Part shown: positions 17,041 through 25,115 of the stretch, one piece after another | How the letters are laid out: each line of letters begins with the position of its first letter | How positions within the stretch are numbered: position 1 is the first letter of the stretch | Assembly: GCA_050944015.1 (NCBI GenBank) | Contig: JBMNQG010000002.1 | Location: 19,845-83,844, forward strand | Source: DUOX01 sp050944015 | Lineage (GTDB): Bacteria; Bacillota; Clostridia; Oscillospirales; Oscillospiraceae | Direction: 5' to 3' | Length of the DNA stretch: 64,000 bases | The notes under the pieces: model-generated | Told to the model about the DNA's origin: nothing | Databases searched by the model: none | The model's input: the letters and a program-made list of their open reading frames with translations, nothing else | Position numbers and translations under genes: made by a program

Positions 17041-18219
17041 ATGAGAATAGTATATGCCGACAATTCAGCCACCACCTCTGTTTCAAAAACCGCTCTGGAG
17101 GCCATGCTGCCATATTTTACCGAATACTACGGGAACCCGTCCACCCTTTACAGCGTGGGCAGAGAAGCGAGGAAGGCCCTGGATTCCGCGCGGGCAAAGG
17201 TGGCAAAAGCCATCGGGGCCGAAGCGAAGGAAATCTTTTTCACCGCCGGCGGCACCGAGGCCGACAACTGGGCTATCCGGGGAGCCGCTGAGCTCAGGCG
17301 AAAAAAGGGAAAGCACATAATTACCACGGCCATTGAGCACCACGCCGTCCTCCACACATGCGAGGACCTGGAAAAGCACGGGTACGAGGTGACTTACCTC
17401 CCCGTGGACGAATACGGGCGTGTTACGGCCGAGCAGCTGAAAAGGGCTATCCGGGACGACACCATCCTGGTTTCGATAATGACTGCGAATAACGAAATAG
17501 GCACGATTTTGCCCATAAAGGAGCTTTGCGCCGCGGCCCATGAAAGGGACGTCCTGTTCCATACCGACGCGGTCCAGGCTGTGGGGCACATACCTATTGA
17601 CGTTAAGGAGCTGGGCGTGGATATGCTTTCCATGTCCGCCCACAAGTTCAGGGGGCCAAAAGGTATAGGCGCCCTGTACGTGCGCCGGGGCCTCTCCCTG
17701 CCGCCCCTTCTCACCGGCGGCGGGCAGGAGAGCGGGCGCCGTTCCGGCACCGAAAACGTGGCGGGAGCCTGCGGCATGGCCGCCGCTCTTGAGGAGTCCG
17801 TGGAGCACATGTATGAAAACATTAAAAGAGTTTCCGCCATGCGGGACCGGCTTATTGAAGGCCTGCTGAAGATACCTTGCTCCCGCCTGACCGGGGACCC
17901 GGTAAACCGGCTGCCCGGCACCGCTTCTTTCGTATTCGAGTTCATTGAAGGCGAGTCCATGATACTCAGCCTGGACGCTGCCGGCATATGTGCCAGCACC
18001 GGCTCGGCCTGCTCCTCCGGCAGTCTGGACCCTTCCCACGTGCTTACGGCCATCGGGCTGCCCCACGAGGTTGCCCACGGCAGCCTTAGGCTTTCACTCA
18101 ACGAGTGCAACACGGAAGAGGACATTGACTACATCCTGCAGACCCTGCCGCCCATAATTCAACGTCTCAGAGACATGTCGCCTCTTTGGGAGGACCATAT
18201 CAAAAAATCCAAATCGTAA
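17041..18219 (+). CDS. iscS: Cysteine desulfurase (NifS/IscS family)
   Basis: 392 aa. Class V aminotransferase fold: YADNSATTSVSKTALEAM, ATAGGTEADN-like FTAGGTEADNWAIRGA, PLP lysine K202 in SAHKFRGPKG, and the catalytic loop GICASTGSACSSGS with C324. It removes sulfur from cysteine and passes it to a scaffold. GAGGAG lies 8-9 nt before the ATG. The gene for the IscU scaffold follows after 14 bp, so they form an Fe-S assembly operon. Whether it is a NifS- or IscS-type enzyme cannot be told from sequence alone. Confidence 0.94.
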   Translation: MRIVYADNSATTSVSKTALEAMLPYFTEYYGNPSTLYSVGREARKALDSARAKVAKAIGAEAKEIFFTAGGTEADNWAIRGAAELRRKKGKHIITTAIEHHAVLHTCEDLEKHGYEVTYLPVDEYGRVTAEQLKRAIRDDTILVSIMTANNEIGTILPIKELCAAAHERDVLFHTDAVQAVGHIPIDVKELGVDMLSMSAHKFRGPKGIGALYVRRGLSLPPLLTGGGQESGRRSGTENVAGACGMAAALEESVEHMYENIKRVSAMRDRLIEGLLKIPCSRLTGDPVNRLPGTASFVFEFIEGESMILSLDAAGICASTGSACSSGSLDPSHVLTAIGLPHEVAHGSLRLSLNECNTEEDIDYILQTLPPIIQRLRDMSPLWEDHIKKSKS

Positions 18220-18233
18220 GGGAAGGAAACGGA

Positions 18234-18662
18234 ATGTATTCTGAAAAGGTTTTGGACCATTTCTACAACCCCAGAAACGTGGGGGAACTGCCGGACGCCA
18301 ACGCCGTCGGCGAGGTTGGAAACCCCCGTTGCGGGGATATTATGAAAATCTACATGAAAATCGAAGATGACGTCATAAAGGACATCAGCTTTAAGACCTT
18401 CGGCTGTGGAGCGGCCATTGCCACGTCTAGCATGGCCACGGAGCTTGTAAAGGGAAAAACCATTCAGGAGGCGCTGAATTTAACAAACGCCGCGGTGACG
18501 GAGGCTCTGGACGGCCTGCCGCCCCAGAAGCTTCACTGCTCCGTGCTGGCGGAGGAGGGCATCAAGGCGGCCATAGCCGACTATTACAGGCGCCAGGGCA
18601 TAGACCCGGAGCCAATTATCGGCTGCTCATTCGACTGCGAAGCCTGCCACAAGGGACACTAA
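18234..18662 (+). CDS. iscU: Fe-S cluster assembly scaffold (NifU N-domain/IscU)
   Basis: 142 aa from ATG 18234, preceded by GGGAAGGAAAC; an upstream ATG at 18186 lies inside iscS and is rejected. Starts MYSEKVLDHFYNPRNVGEL and carries the three cluster ligands C33 (NPRCGD, with D35), C58 (TFGCGAAIA) and C102 (LHCSVLAEEG). The C-terminus has two extra cysteines (CSFDCEAC), a feature of clostridial forms. It builds 2Fe-2S/4Fe-4S clusters with sulfur from the upstream desulfurase. butyrate kinase follows after 37 bp. Confidence 0.94.
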   Translation: MYSEKVLDHFYNPRNVGELPDANAVGEVGNPRCGDIMKIYMKIEDDVIKDISFKTFGCGAAIATSSMATELVKGKTIQEALNLTNAAVTEALDGLPPQKLHCSVLAEEGIKAAIADYYRRQGIDPEPIIGCSFDCEACHKGH

Positions 18663-18699
18663 ATACCCCTTCAGATAAAAAAACAGGAGGAACACCAAT

Positions 18700-19803
18700 A
18701 TGCAGACCTATAAAGTTCTTGCCATTAACCCCGGATCCACATCCACCAAAATTGCAGTTTTTGAAGGCGACAGGGAAATCTTCAAAAAGACCGTCGAACA
18801 CGACGCCGACAAGCTGGCCGAATTTGCCACCGTGGCGGATCAGCTCCCCTACCGCGTTGAGACAATACTGGAGGTAGTCAAAGAGCAGGGCGTGGATATT
18901 TCAGACTGCGCGGCTTTTGTCGGCCGTGGCGGCGGGCTTAATTCCTGCGTCGGCGGCACCTACGAGGTCAATGAAATTATGATTCAGCACGCCCGGCGGG
19001 GCGGCGGCAACCACCCGGCGGCTCTGGGCTGCCAGATTGCCAAGAGCTTTGCAGATAAATACGGGGCAAGAGCCTTTATCGTCAATCCCCCGGACGTGGA
19101 CGAATTCTGCGACGAGGCCAGGATTACGGGATTTTCCGATATTTACCGCGTGCCTTCCATACACGCCCTGAACCAGAAGGAGACCGCCATCCGCGTGGCA
19201 GCCGACCTGGGCAAAACCTATGAGGAGTCAAACTTCATTGTTGCCCACATAGGCGGCGGCGTTTCCGTCACAGCCCACCAGAAGGGCAGGATGATAGACT
19301 CCAACGGAATCATCAACGGCGAGGGACCCATGGCCCCCACCAGAAGCGGCGCCCTGCCCGCCGTGCCCCTCATCGACCTCTGCTATTACGGCAAATACAC
19401 CAGGGACGAGATGTATAAGCGCATCACCAAAACCGGCGGTTTTGTGGACCACCTGGGCACCAGCGACGCCCGCGAAGTGGTGGATATGATGAAGAAAGGA
19501 AATAAGTACGCCAAGCTGGTATACGACTCCTTCATATATCAGATTGCCAAGAATATAGGCTCCATGGCGGCCGTCCTGGATGGAAAAGTGGACGCCATCA
19601 TCCTCACCGGCGGCATTGCCCACAACCAGTATGTGTGCAAGACCCTGGAGCAAAAGGTTGGCTTTATCGCCCCCATCATAGTCCGGGCCGGCGAGTTTGA
19701 AATGGAAGCCCTGGCCGCCGGCGCCATCCGCGTGCTCACAGGGCAGGAGGAGCCCAAGGAATACACCGGCATACCCGTTTTCACCGGTTTCAAGAAGGAA
19801 TAA
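18700..19803 (+). CDS. buk: Butyrate kinase
   Basis: 367 aa. ASKHA-type acyl kinase: N-terminal LAINPGSTSTKIAVFEG, FVGRGGGLNSCVGGTYEVNE, VAHIGGGVSVTAHQKGRMID and LTGGIAHNQYV. The length and the GGTYEVNE region favour butyrate over acetate kinase. The enzyme makes ATP from butyryl phosphate, or works in reverse, in butyrate fermentation. AGGAGGAACACC precedes the start. It lies 37 bp after iscU and may be read from the same promoter; a 30-bp palindrome follows. No phosphotransbutyrylase gene is adjacent, which is unusual for a classic ptb-buk pair. Confidence 0.92.
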   Translation: MQTYKVLAINPGSTSTKIAVFEGDREIFKKTVEHDADKLAEFATVADQLPYRVETILEVVKEQGVDISDCAAFVGRGGGLNSCVGGTYEVNEIMIQHARRGGGNHPAALGCQIAKSFADKYGARAFIVNPPDVDEFCDEARITGFSDIYRVPSIHALNQKETAIRVAADLGKTYEESNFIVAHIGGGVSVTAHQKGRMIDSNGIINGEGPMAPTRSGALPAVPLIDLCYYGKYTRDEMYKRITKTGGFVDHLGTSDAREVVDMMKKGNKYAKLVYDSFIYQIAKNIGSMAAVLDGKVDAIILTGGIAHNQYVCKTLEQKVGFIAPIIVRAGEFEMEALAAGAIRVLTGQEEPKEYTGIPVFTGFKKE

Positions 19804-19828
19804 CATAAAGGTCTGACGAACATAATTA

Positions 19829-19858
19829 AACCCCTGTATTCCCGGGAATACAGGGGTT
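19829..19858. terminator. 30-bp perfect palindrome after buk
   Basis: AACCCCTGTATTCCC and its exact complement meet with no loop. It lies 25 bp after the buk stop and 26 bp before the end of the convergent anti-sigma gene; T tracts are weak, so it may end both transcripts only partly. Confidence 0.65.
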
Positions 19859-19883
19859 AGTTGTTGCATAAAACAGGTAAAAC

Positions 19884-20789
19884 CTACGCTTCGGCTATCA
19901 GTTTCAGCAAGTCGTCCAGGCTTCCCTGGGCGATGTACGGCACCGTGCTGCCTTGCCGGCTGCACCAGAGGCGCCCCTCCACAACCCAGACGTTAACGTT
20001 GTACATCTCCCTGTCCTTGCTTTCAACGCCTACCACAAAAACAGGCTTGGACTGCGGGATTTTCTCGTGGGGATATTCGCTGAAAGACAGGAGCTCGGCC
20101 AGAAAATTCAAAGTGTCCTCGTCGGTGATTACAAGAAGCAGCTCTTCTTCCGGCCGGTTGTCGCCTTCACTGACTTCCGACACGGAATAAATCTCGGCGG
20201 AAGTCATGCCGAACAGCGAAACCGCCGATTCGTTTACGCGCTCATCAGGGGCTTCTTCCACGACCCCCGATCCGGCGGAGGTAACCATCTGCTTATCCTG
20301 CTGGCCGCCGTCGACGGAGCCGGTGCTGGCCCCATCGCAGTAATCAAAAGCCTCGTCTTTACCTCTTTCCTGCTCCTCCGCCGCCACCGCCGGCGGGGCT
20401 TCGGCTGCTGAAAACTCCATAAGCATGGAGGCGCTGTCCGCAGTATTGCCGGAGCCCGCCCGGCTGAACAGGCCCATTTCATAGGCGCCCAGCAGTATAA
20501 CCGCCAGGCAGGCGGCAATGGCCCCGTAACGCGCCAGCGCGTATGGAAGCTTCCTGGATTTCCGGCTTTTCTGGAGGGCGAATTTATTCATAACGCTCTC
20601 GGCAAAATATTCAGGGGGACTTGCAATCCCCTCCGAAATGGCGCCGGATATGCCTAAAAATGCCTCGTAGACCAAGCGACATTCAGGGCAGGTGTCGATA
20701 TGGGCATGCAGCTCTTCCGCTTCATGAGCAGACAGCTCGCCGTCTGTCATGCAGCTTATCATTTCCTGGTATTTATTGCATTCCCGCAC
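19884..20789 (-). CDS. Zinc-finger anti-sigma factor with membrane anchor
   Basis: 301 aa from GTG 20789, chosen because GGGAGGTG lies 6 nt upstream; the ATG at 20813 has no such site. The N-terminal zinc-binding anti-sigma domain has HAHIDTCPECR near residue 40. A single membrane segment (YGAIAACLAVILLGAYEMGLF) lies near residues 100-120. The outer part is Ser/Glu-rich and ends with a beta-rich domain of unknown role. The start overlaps the 3' end of the sigma gene by 17 nt, so the pair are coupled. It should hold the neighbouring ECF sigma factor inactive at the membrane until an envelope signal arrives. Confidence 0.87.
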   Translation of the reverse strand: MRECNKYQEMISCMTDGELSAHEAEELHAHIDTCPECRLVYEAFLGISGAISEGIASPPEYFAESVMNKFALQKSRKSRKLPYALARYGAIAACLAVILLGAYEMGLFSRAGSGNTADSASMLMEFSAAEAPPAVAAEEQERGKDEAFDYCDGASTGSVDGGQQDKQMVTSAGSGVVEEAPDERVNESAVSLFGMTSAEIYSVSEVSEGDNRPEEELLLVITDEDTLNFLAELLSFSEYPHEKIPQSKPVFVVGVESKDREMYNVNVWVVEGRLWCSRQGSTVPYIAQGSLDDLLKLIAEA

Positions 20790-21405
20790 GCTTAACACCT
20801 CCCTTTGTCTCATTAGACGGGTATGAGACAGAAATGTTCCCGTCCGCCAACAAAATGCTGCATAATTTCTTCCTGGCCCGGAATATGCGGGATTTTACGG
20901 TACCTTCCCCCAGAGAAAGGACCTGTCCTATCTCCTCATAGCTGAGGCCGTTTATCTCCCTGAGAATAAGAATCTGCTTATAGTCATGGGGAAGCTGCTG
21001 GAGCCCCCGCTCAACGGCGGCTATAAGCTCCTTGCGCTCCAGCTCCGTCTCGGGACTAAAGCGCTGATCCGGGATTTCCATCTCCTCGTTTTCATCGTCG
21101 TCGCTTATGTAAGTGATGGAGACGGTCTGTCGTCGCTTGCGCCTTCTCAGGAAATCTATGCATATGTTGGTGGTAAGCCTGTAGAGCCAAACAGAAAACT
21201 TGCTGTCCCCCCGGAATTTGTCAAGGGAGTTATATGCCCTTAGAAACGCTTCCTGAGCCATATCAAAGGCGTCTTCCTCGTTGCCCACCATGCGCAGGGC
21301 AAGGTTATACACACCGGTCTGGTTCGCCAGGACCAGCTTTTCGAACAATTCTGTTTCGCCGGCAAGAACCCGCTTTATTATATTCATTTCCTCGTTACGA
21401 GTCAT
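20773..21405 (-). CDS. ECF-type RNA polymerase sigma factor
   Basis: 210 aa from ATG 21405 (AAGGAA upstream); a longer reading from 21504 would overlap dusB and is rejected. Region 2 is clear (FEKLVLANQTGVYNLALRM, DAFDMAQEAFLRAYNSLDKF, FSVWLYRLTTNICIDFLRR) and so is region 4 (LQQLPHDYKQILILREINGL, YEEIGQVLSLGEGTVKSRI). It belongs to the SigW/RpoE-like ECF group. It is co-transcribed with its anti-sigma factor. Target promoters cannot be named from this window. Confidence 0.92.
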   Translation of the reverse strand: MTRNEEMNIIKRVLAGETELFEKLVLANQTGVYNLALRMVGNEEDAFDMAQEAFLRAYNSLDKFRGDSKFSVWLYRLTTNICIDFLRRRKRRQTVSITYISDDDENEEMEIPDQRFSPETELERKELIAAVERGLQQLPHDYKQILILREINGLSYEEIGQVLSLGEGTVKSRIFRARKKLCSILLADGNISVSYPSNETKGGVKRAGMQ

Positions 21406-21500
21406 ATGCAGCCATTCCTTTCTGCACAGTTTAAAGTCGTCCCCCAGGGGCCGTTTTTCACTCTTGCCGTCAAAGCGCCTTAAGACATGAGCCCCGAAAC

Positions 21501-22472
21501 TCATCCAAGTTCCCTTTTTATGTCCTCGGCAATCCGGCGAGCCTCGTCCAAAGTTTCAATCCTGGTCACAAGCTGCCTGAAATAGCTGCTGTGGGGAACG
21601 CCCTTCAGATACCACGCAAAATGCCGCCTTGCCTCTAGGCAGGCGATTTTTTCACCCTTATACCCTGCGGCAATCTCAAGCTGCCTTATGACGGTGTCAA
21701 TACGCTCTTTCAGTGGCGGTATGTCCGGGATGGGCTCCCCCGCTATGGCCGCGGCCGCCTGCCTGAACAGCCAGGGGTTTCCAAACGCCCCCCGGCCCAC
21801 CATGACCATGTCGGCCCCGGTGTATTTCAGTATCCTGACGGCGTCCTCCGCCGTGAAAACATCACCGTTTGCCAGCACGGGGATGCTGACGGCCTTCTTT
21901 ACCTCTCTGATGATGTCCCAATCAGCCACGCCGGAGTACAGCTGAGCCCTTGTCCTGCCGTGAACGGCGATGGCGCTGGCCCCCGCCTCCTGGCACATAA
22001 GGGCAAACTCCACCGCGTTGACGCTGCCCTTGTCCCATCCCTTGCGGATTTTTACGGTGACGGGCAGTTTCGTGCTTTTTCTGACAGCTTCTATAATTTT
22101 CAGGGCCTTGTCCGGATCCCTCATCAGGGCGCAGCCGTCGCCGCTCTTGACGATTTTGCCCACGGGACAGCCCATGTTAATGTCAATAAAATCCGCGCCG
22201 GAAATCTCCTCAGCCATAGCCGCAGCCTCGCCCATAACCTCAGGCTCGCTGCCGAATATCTGCGCCCCCGCGGGGCGCTCGTCCTCCCCAAGCTGAAGGA
22301 GACTCCGGGTTTTAACGTCTTTATATACAAGCGCCTTCGCGCTGACCATTTCCGTGTAGGTCAGGGCCGCCCCCTGCTCCCGGCAGATAGTCCGGAACGC
22401 TATGTCCGTAACCCCCGCCATAGGCGCAAGGGCCAGCCTCCCGTCTATGTTTACGTTTCCTATAGTCGGCAT
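21501..22472 (-). CDS. dusB: tRNA-dihydrouridine synthase (DusB type)
   Basis: 323 aa. FMN-dependent TIM barrel: LALAPMAGVTDIAFRTICRE, FIDINMGCPVGKIVKSGDG with the catalytic cysteine, VHGRTRAQLYSG and GRGAFGNPWLF. It reduces uridine to dihydrouridine in the tRNA D loop. It ends 95 bp before the sigma gene starts and begins 48 bp after exodeoxyribonuclease III ends. Length and motifs are normal. Confidence 0.94.
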   Translation of the reverse strand: MPTIGNVNIDGRLALAPMAGVTDIAFRTICREQGAALTYTEMVSAKALVYKDVKTRSLLQLGEDERPAGAQIFGSEPEVMGEAAAMAEEISGADFIDINMGCPVGKIVKSGDGCALMRDPDKALKIIEAVRKSTKLPVTVKIRKGWDKGSVNAVEFALMCQEAGASAIAVHGRTRAQLYSGVADWDIIREVKKAVSIPVLANGDVFTAEDAVRILKYTGADMVMVGRGAFGNPWLFRQAAAAIAGEPIPDIPPLKERIDTVIRQLEIAAGYKGEKIACLEARRHFAWYLKGVPHSSYFRQLVTRIETLDEARRIAEDIKRELG

Positions 22473-22520
22473 CTCAAACCATCCGTTGCAGACGTTGTTT
22501 GGCTATATTATTTCTGCCCG

Positions 22521-23276
22521 CTATATTTTTATGTCAAGGCCCACCGGGCAGTGATCGCTGCCCAAAATCTCCTGACATATGTAAGCCTTGTCAATCAGAT
22601 CCCTGATTCTGTCGGAAACAAGAAAATAGTCTATGCGCCACCCGGTGTTGTTGGCCCGGGCATTGCCCCGGTATGACCACCAGGTATAGGCGCCTTCCAA
22701 ATCCGGGTACAGATGGCGGAAAGTGTCCGTCAGCCCGATTTCCAGAAGCTGAGCAAACTTTGCCCGCTCCTCGTCGGTGAATCCGGGGTTGCCCCTGTTG
22801 GAGCTGGGATTTTTCAGGTCTATCTCCTTATGGGCCACGTTCAAATCGCCGCACACGATTACGGGCTTTTTGCTGTCAAGGTTGGCGATGTACTCGCGGA
22901 TGGCGTCGTCCCAGCTCATGCGGTAATCCAGGCGCCGCAGCCCGTCCTGGGCGTTGGGGGTATAGACGCAGACCTGATAAAAATCCTCAAACTCCAGGGT
23001 GACCACACGTCCTTCCCCGTCGTGCTCCGGTATGCCCAGGTTAAATTTAGCGGAGAGGGGTGGTATCCTTGTAAATATTGCGGTGCCGGAATAGCCCTTT
23101 TTCTCCGCGTAGGCCCAAAACTGCTCGTAGCCGGGTAAATCAAGGTCTATCTGCCCGGCCTGAACCTTGGTCTCCTGAATGCAGAATATGTCCGCGTCCA
23201 GGGTATAGAAAACGTCCATAAAGCCCTTCTTCATACAGGCCCTGATGCCGTTTACGTTCCATGAAATAAGTCTCAT
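22521..23276 (-). CDS. xth: Exodeoxyribonuclease III (AP endonuclease)
   Basis: 251 aa. Endonuclease/exonuclease/phosphatase fold: MRLISWNVNGIRACMKKGF, FCIQETKVQ (metal glutamate), VYTPNAQDGLRRLDYR, VVCGDLNVAHKEIDL and the final LGSDHCPVGLDI with the catalytic Asp-His. It cuts at abasic sites and acts as a 3'-5' exonuclease in base-excision repair. GGGAGAGAG precedes the ATG. It is closely related to the ExoA type of Firmicutes. Confidence 0.95.
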   Translation of the reverse strand: MRLISWNVNGIRACMKKGFMDVFYTLDADIFCIQETKVQAGQIDLDLPGYEQFWAYAEKKGYSGTAIFTRIPPLSAKFNLGIPEHDGEGRVVTLEFEDFYQVCVYTPNAQDGLRRLDYRMSWDDAIREYIANLDSKKPVIVCGDLNVAHKEIDLKNPSSNRGNPGFTDEERAKFAQLLEIGLTDTFRHLYPDLEGAYTWWSYRGNARANNTGWRIDYFLVSDRIRDLIDKAYICQEILGSDHCPVGLDIKI

Positions 23277-23314
23277 GTCTCTCTCCCAAAACTTTATTAT
23301 TCGTTCCGCACAGG

Positions 23315-23950
23315 CTAAGGCCTGACGGCGACGCAGCGATTAATTTTTACTCCCTGGCTGACGAACTTTACCTCATAATCAGTCATGACCCCCGCGGGGC
23401 CGTTTCCGTGAAGGTCTCTGGTGACCTCCCGCAGCTGCCAGCCCTCCTTTTCAAACTGCTCCAGAGAGTAGTCGAATAGGGGCACGTTGTCGGTTTTGAA
23501 CCATATCTCGCCTTTTTCCGGCAAAAGCTCGCGGTATATTTTCAAAAAGCCCGGGGCGGTCAGGCGGCGCTTGGCGTGTTTCTTTTTAGGCCAAGGGTCG
23601 CAGAAATTTATATATATGCGGCTTATCTCTCCGGGGGAAAAAATATCTGCGATTTTGGAGGCGTCATAGTCTATAAAGCGGACATTCTTGATATCATTCT
23701 GGCAAACCCGCTCCATGCCCACTACTATAGCCTCCGGCACCTTTTCAATGGCAATCAGAAAAACGTCGGGGTTCTGGATGGCCATCCCCGCGGTGAAGCG
23801 CCCCTTGCCGCAGCCCAGCTCCAGATGGTAGGCGCTGTATCCCGGAAACTTCTCCGCCCACTGCCCCTTGAATTCCTCGGGATTTTTTATCTGAACGTGG
23901 GCGCAGCGCTCCAAACGGGGGATGAGGTTGCGCTTTTTTCTCATTCTCAA
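23315..23950 (-). CDS. trmB: tRNA (guanine-N7)-methyltransferase
   Basis: 211 aa from TTG 23950, giving MRMRKKRNLIPRL, the usual family N-terminus, with GGAG nine bases upstream; GTG 23959 and ATG 23944 are alternatives. SAM-binding motif LELGCGKGRFTAGMA, then INFCDPWPKKKHAKRRLT, the diagnostic TrmB signature. It methylates G46 of tRNAs. It is the last chromosomal gene before the tRNA-Pro locus in which the mobile element sits. Confidence 0.93.
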   Translation of the reverse strand: MRMRKKRNLIPRLERCAHVQIKNPEEFKGQWAEKFPGYSAYHLELGCGKGRFTAGMAIQNPDVFLIAIEKVPEAIVVGMERVCQNDIKNVRFIDYDASKIADIFSPGEISRIYINFCDPWPKKKHAKRRLTAPGFLKIYRELLPEKGEIWFKTDNVPLFDYSLEQFEKEGWQLREVTRDLHGNGPAGVMTDYEVKFVSQGVKINRCVAVRP

Positions 23951-24012
23951 AGGAATCACACTCCATGCAAAATGATAACATATGAGGGCTAAAACATCAA
24001 TTAAGAAAATTA

Positions 24013-24041
24013 TTGCAGTTTTCCACCGGATGTAGTATAAT
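24013..24041 (+). promoter_or_regulatory. Promoter of the tRNA-Pro locus
   Basis: TTGCAG (24013-24018), 17 bp, TATAAT (24036-24041), about 50 bp before the tRNA 5' end. After insertion of the element this host promoter reads first the split tRNA half and then the element's own complete tRNA-Pro. Confidence 0.8.
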
Positions 24042-24092
24042 GCTTAAGCGGCACTGGGGCCTGAAGCTCCCGGGCCGTAAAAAAATACACTT

Positions 24093-24133
24093 CGGGGTGT
24101 AGCGCAGCTGGTAGCGCGCCTGCTTTGGGAGCA
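24093..24133 (+). pseudogene. 5' half of the disrupted host tRNA-Pro(UGG)
   Basis: The acceptor strand CGGGGTG, D arm GCGC-AGCTGGTA-GCGC, and anticodon arm up to CCTGC-TTTGGGA-GCA are intact; after 24133 the sequence no longer matches a tRNA. Joined to 62973-63007 it gives a 76-nt tRNA with every stem paired (CCTGC with GCAGG in the anticodon arm), which shows that the gene was split by integration in the anticodon arm. Confidence 0.88.
24118..24133 (+). other. Left attachment site (attL)
   Basis: GCCTGCTTTGGGAGCA here and GCCTACTTTGGGAGCA at 62957-62972 differ at one base; the identical core CTTTGGGAGCA (24123-24133) is the likely crossover. It covers the UGG anticodon loop. Confidence 0.85.
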
Positions 24134-24161
24134 CGCGCGAAATCGGTCGAAAAGTAAATAA

Positions 24162-24237
24162 CGGGGTGTGGCGCAGTTGGTAGCGCGCGTGGTTTGGGAC
24201 CACGAGGCCCGGGGTTCGAGCCCCCGCACTCCGACCA
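24162..24237 (+). tRNA. Complete tRNA-Pro(UGG) carried by the element
   Basis: 76 nt including encoded CCA. Acceptor CGGGGTG with CACTCCG, D arm GCGC/GCGC, anticodon arm GTGGT-TTGGGAC-style stem (GTGGT TTTGGGA ACCAC region) with anticodon TGG, T arm CGGGG-TTCGAGC-CCCCG. It differs from the split host tRNA in the anticodon and T stems. It lies 28 bp inside the element, downstream of the host tRNA promoter, so it probably replaces the tRNA destroyed by integration. Confidence 0.93.
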
Positions 24238-24246
24238 ATTTTCCTC

Positions 24247-24273
24247 AAAAAACCGCCTTTTCAGGCGGTTTTT
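24247..24273 (+). terminator. Terminator of the element-borne tRNA
   Basis: AAAACCGCC, TTTTCA loop, GGCGGTTTTT, ten bases past the CCA end. The host tRNA's own terminator is left at 63015-63043. Confidence 0.85.
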
Positions 24274-24303
24274 CGGTGTTTATTGTGACTGTTTGTGGAG
24301 TGC

Positions 24304-24400
24304 TGACCCAAGTTGATTTTCACAAAATGGGTCAGAAAAATTGTTTCGGCGGCGGAGCATCTCCGCCGCCAAAACGTGTTTTGACCCAGATTTTGACCCA
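24304..24400. repeat. Left-end TGACCCA repeats and a 10-bp hairpin
   Basis: TGACCCA occurs at 24304-24310, inverted near 24328-24334 (TGGGTCA), and twice as TTTTGACCCA at about 24379-24388 and 24391-24400. Between them GGCGGCGGAG (24348-24357) pairs with CTCCGCCGCC (24361-24370). The place near attL suits recombinase arm-binding sites. The 221 bp from 24238 to 24458 hold nothing else besides the terminator. Confidence 0.5.
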
Positions 24401-24440
24401 AACGGGGATAAGAACGGAAAGTGGCGGAGAGTTTCGGGCA
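24389..24440 (+). repeat. Direct repeat flanking the GIY-YIG gene, copy 1
   Basis: GATTTTGACCCAAACG followed by a similar AGAACGGAAAGTGGCGGAGAG stretch recurs at 25047-25098 (GATTTTGACCCAAACG, then GAGAGGGGCGGAGAG). The two copies bracket the 24459-25031 gene. Confidence 0.6.
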
Positions 24441-24458
24441 GGTTTGGAATGAAAATGC

Positions 24459-25031
24459 CTACCTTAGGTTTGCAAAAGGAAGTTTGCCATAATTCTCACG
24501 AAAAGCCTCAATAAGCTGTCGCTCTAATTTGACGGGATTTTCATCTTCAGATGTGGCATACCAGTGGATTTGAAAATCCTCACTGTCTTCACACTGCCAT
24601 AAATATTTGCCGCCACGGTGTCCGATATTTTCGCCTCTGCCAAATTTCAGAAGCTGCTTTATTCGCGCATATAATGTCGACTTGTACTTGCGTCCGTTTA
24701 TCTCGGTTCCTCCCGCCCGTCCAATATAAAGTATGCTGGCTCCGTCTACCCATTTTTGTCGGAGCTCCTGGACACTGACATTTGGATTTTGGCCTTTGAA
24801 AAATCCTCCGGTTCCAACCTCAAGAAAAGCGTCCGGTTCGGCGGGGTGCATCGTTGTCACGATATAGATTCCCGGAGTCTTCGGGATTCGGGACAGTGCC
24901 TGCTGTGGATCGGTTAAGAATTCTGACACGGTAATATAATCTCTTCCGCCATATCGGGACAGCAGAGACTCTGTAAACTTATCCTCATGTACTCCGGTAA
25001 AGCAAGGTCTGTTCCAGCCCGTAGGCAGCAT
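24459..25031 (-). CDS. GIY-YIG nuclease-fold protein
   Basis: 190 aa. The GIY motif is in KTPGIYIVTTM, the YIG motif in SILYIGRAG, followed by STLYARIKQLLKFGRGENIG, HRGGKYLW and a late glutamate-rich helix (KLERQLIEAFRENYGKLP) that would hold the metal glutamate. This matches a small GIY-YIG family found on mobile elements; such folds cut DNA in one strand. GGAGGG precedes the ATG at 25031. An imperfect ~50-bp direct repeat flanks the gene, as if it arrived as a unit. Its target and role (defence, homing or repair) are unknown. Confidence 0.72.
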   Translation of the reverse strand: MLPTGWNRPCFTGVHEDKFTESLLSRYGGRDYITVSEFLTDPQQALSRIPKTPGIYIVTTMHPAEPDAFLEVGTGGFFKGQNPNVSVQELRQKWVDGASILYIGRAGGTEINGRKYKSTLYARIKQLLKFGRGENIGHRGGKYLWQCEDSEDFQIHWYATSEDENPVKLERQLIEAFRENYGKLPFANLR

Positions 25032-25046
25032 GGTTATTCCCTCCTT

Positions 25047-25098
25047 GATTTTGACCCAAACGATAGTACGAGAGAGGGGCGGAGAGCTTGGGGCATGG
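25047..25098 (+). repeat. Direct repeat flanking the GIY-YIG gene, copy 2
   Basis: Second copy of the 24389-24440 repeat; the first 16 nt are identical. Confidence 0.6.
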
Positions 25099-25115
25099 CG
25101 GGGTGTACAAGGGAA

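Noticed and set aside
17083..18078. 331-aa open frame antisense to iscS
   Set aside because: Codon-bias shadow of a conserved gene with intact PLP lysine and catalytic cysteine.
24162..24237. The complete tRNA-Pro as a tandem host gene outside the element
   Set aside because: It lies between the two att cores, and the split tRNA halves join perfectly only across this interval, so by position it belongs to the element.
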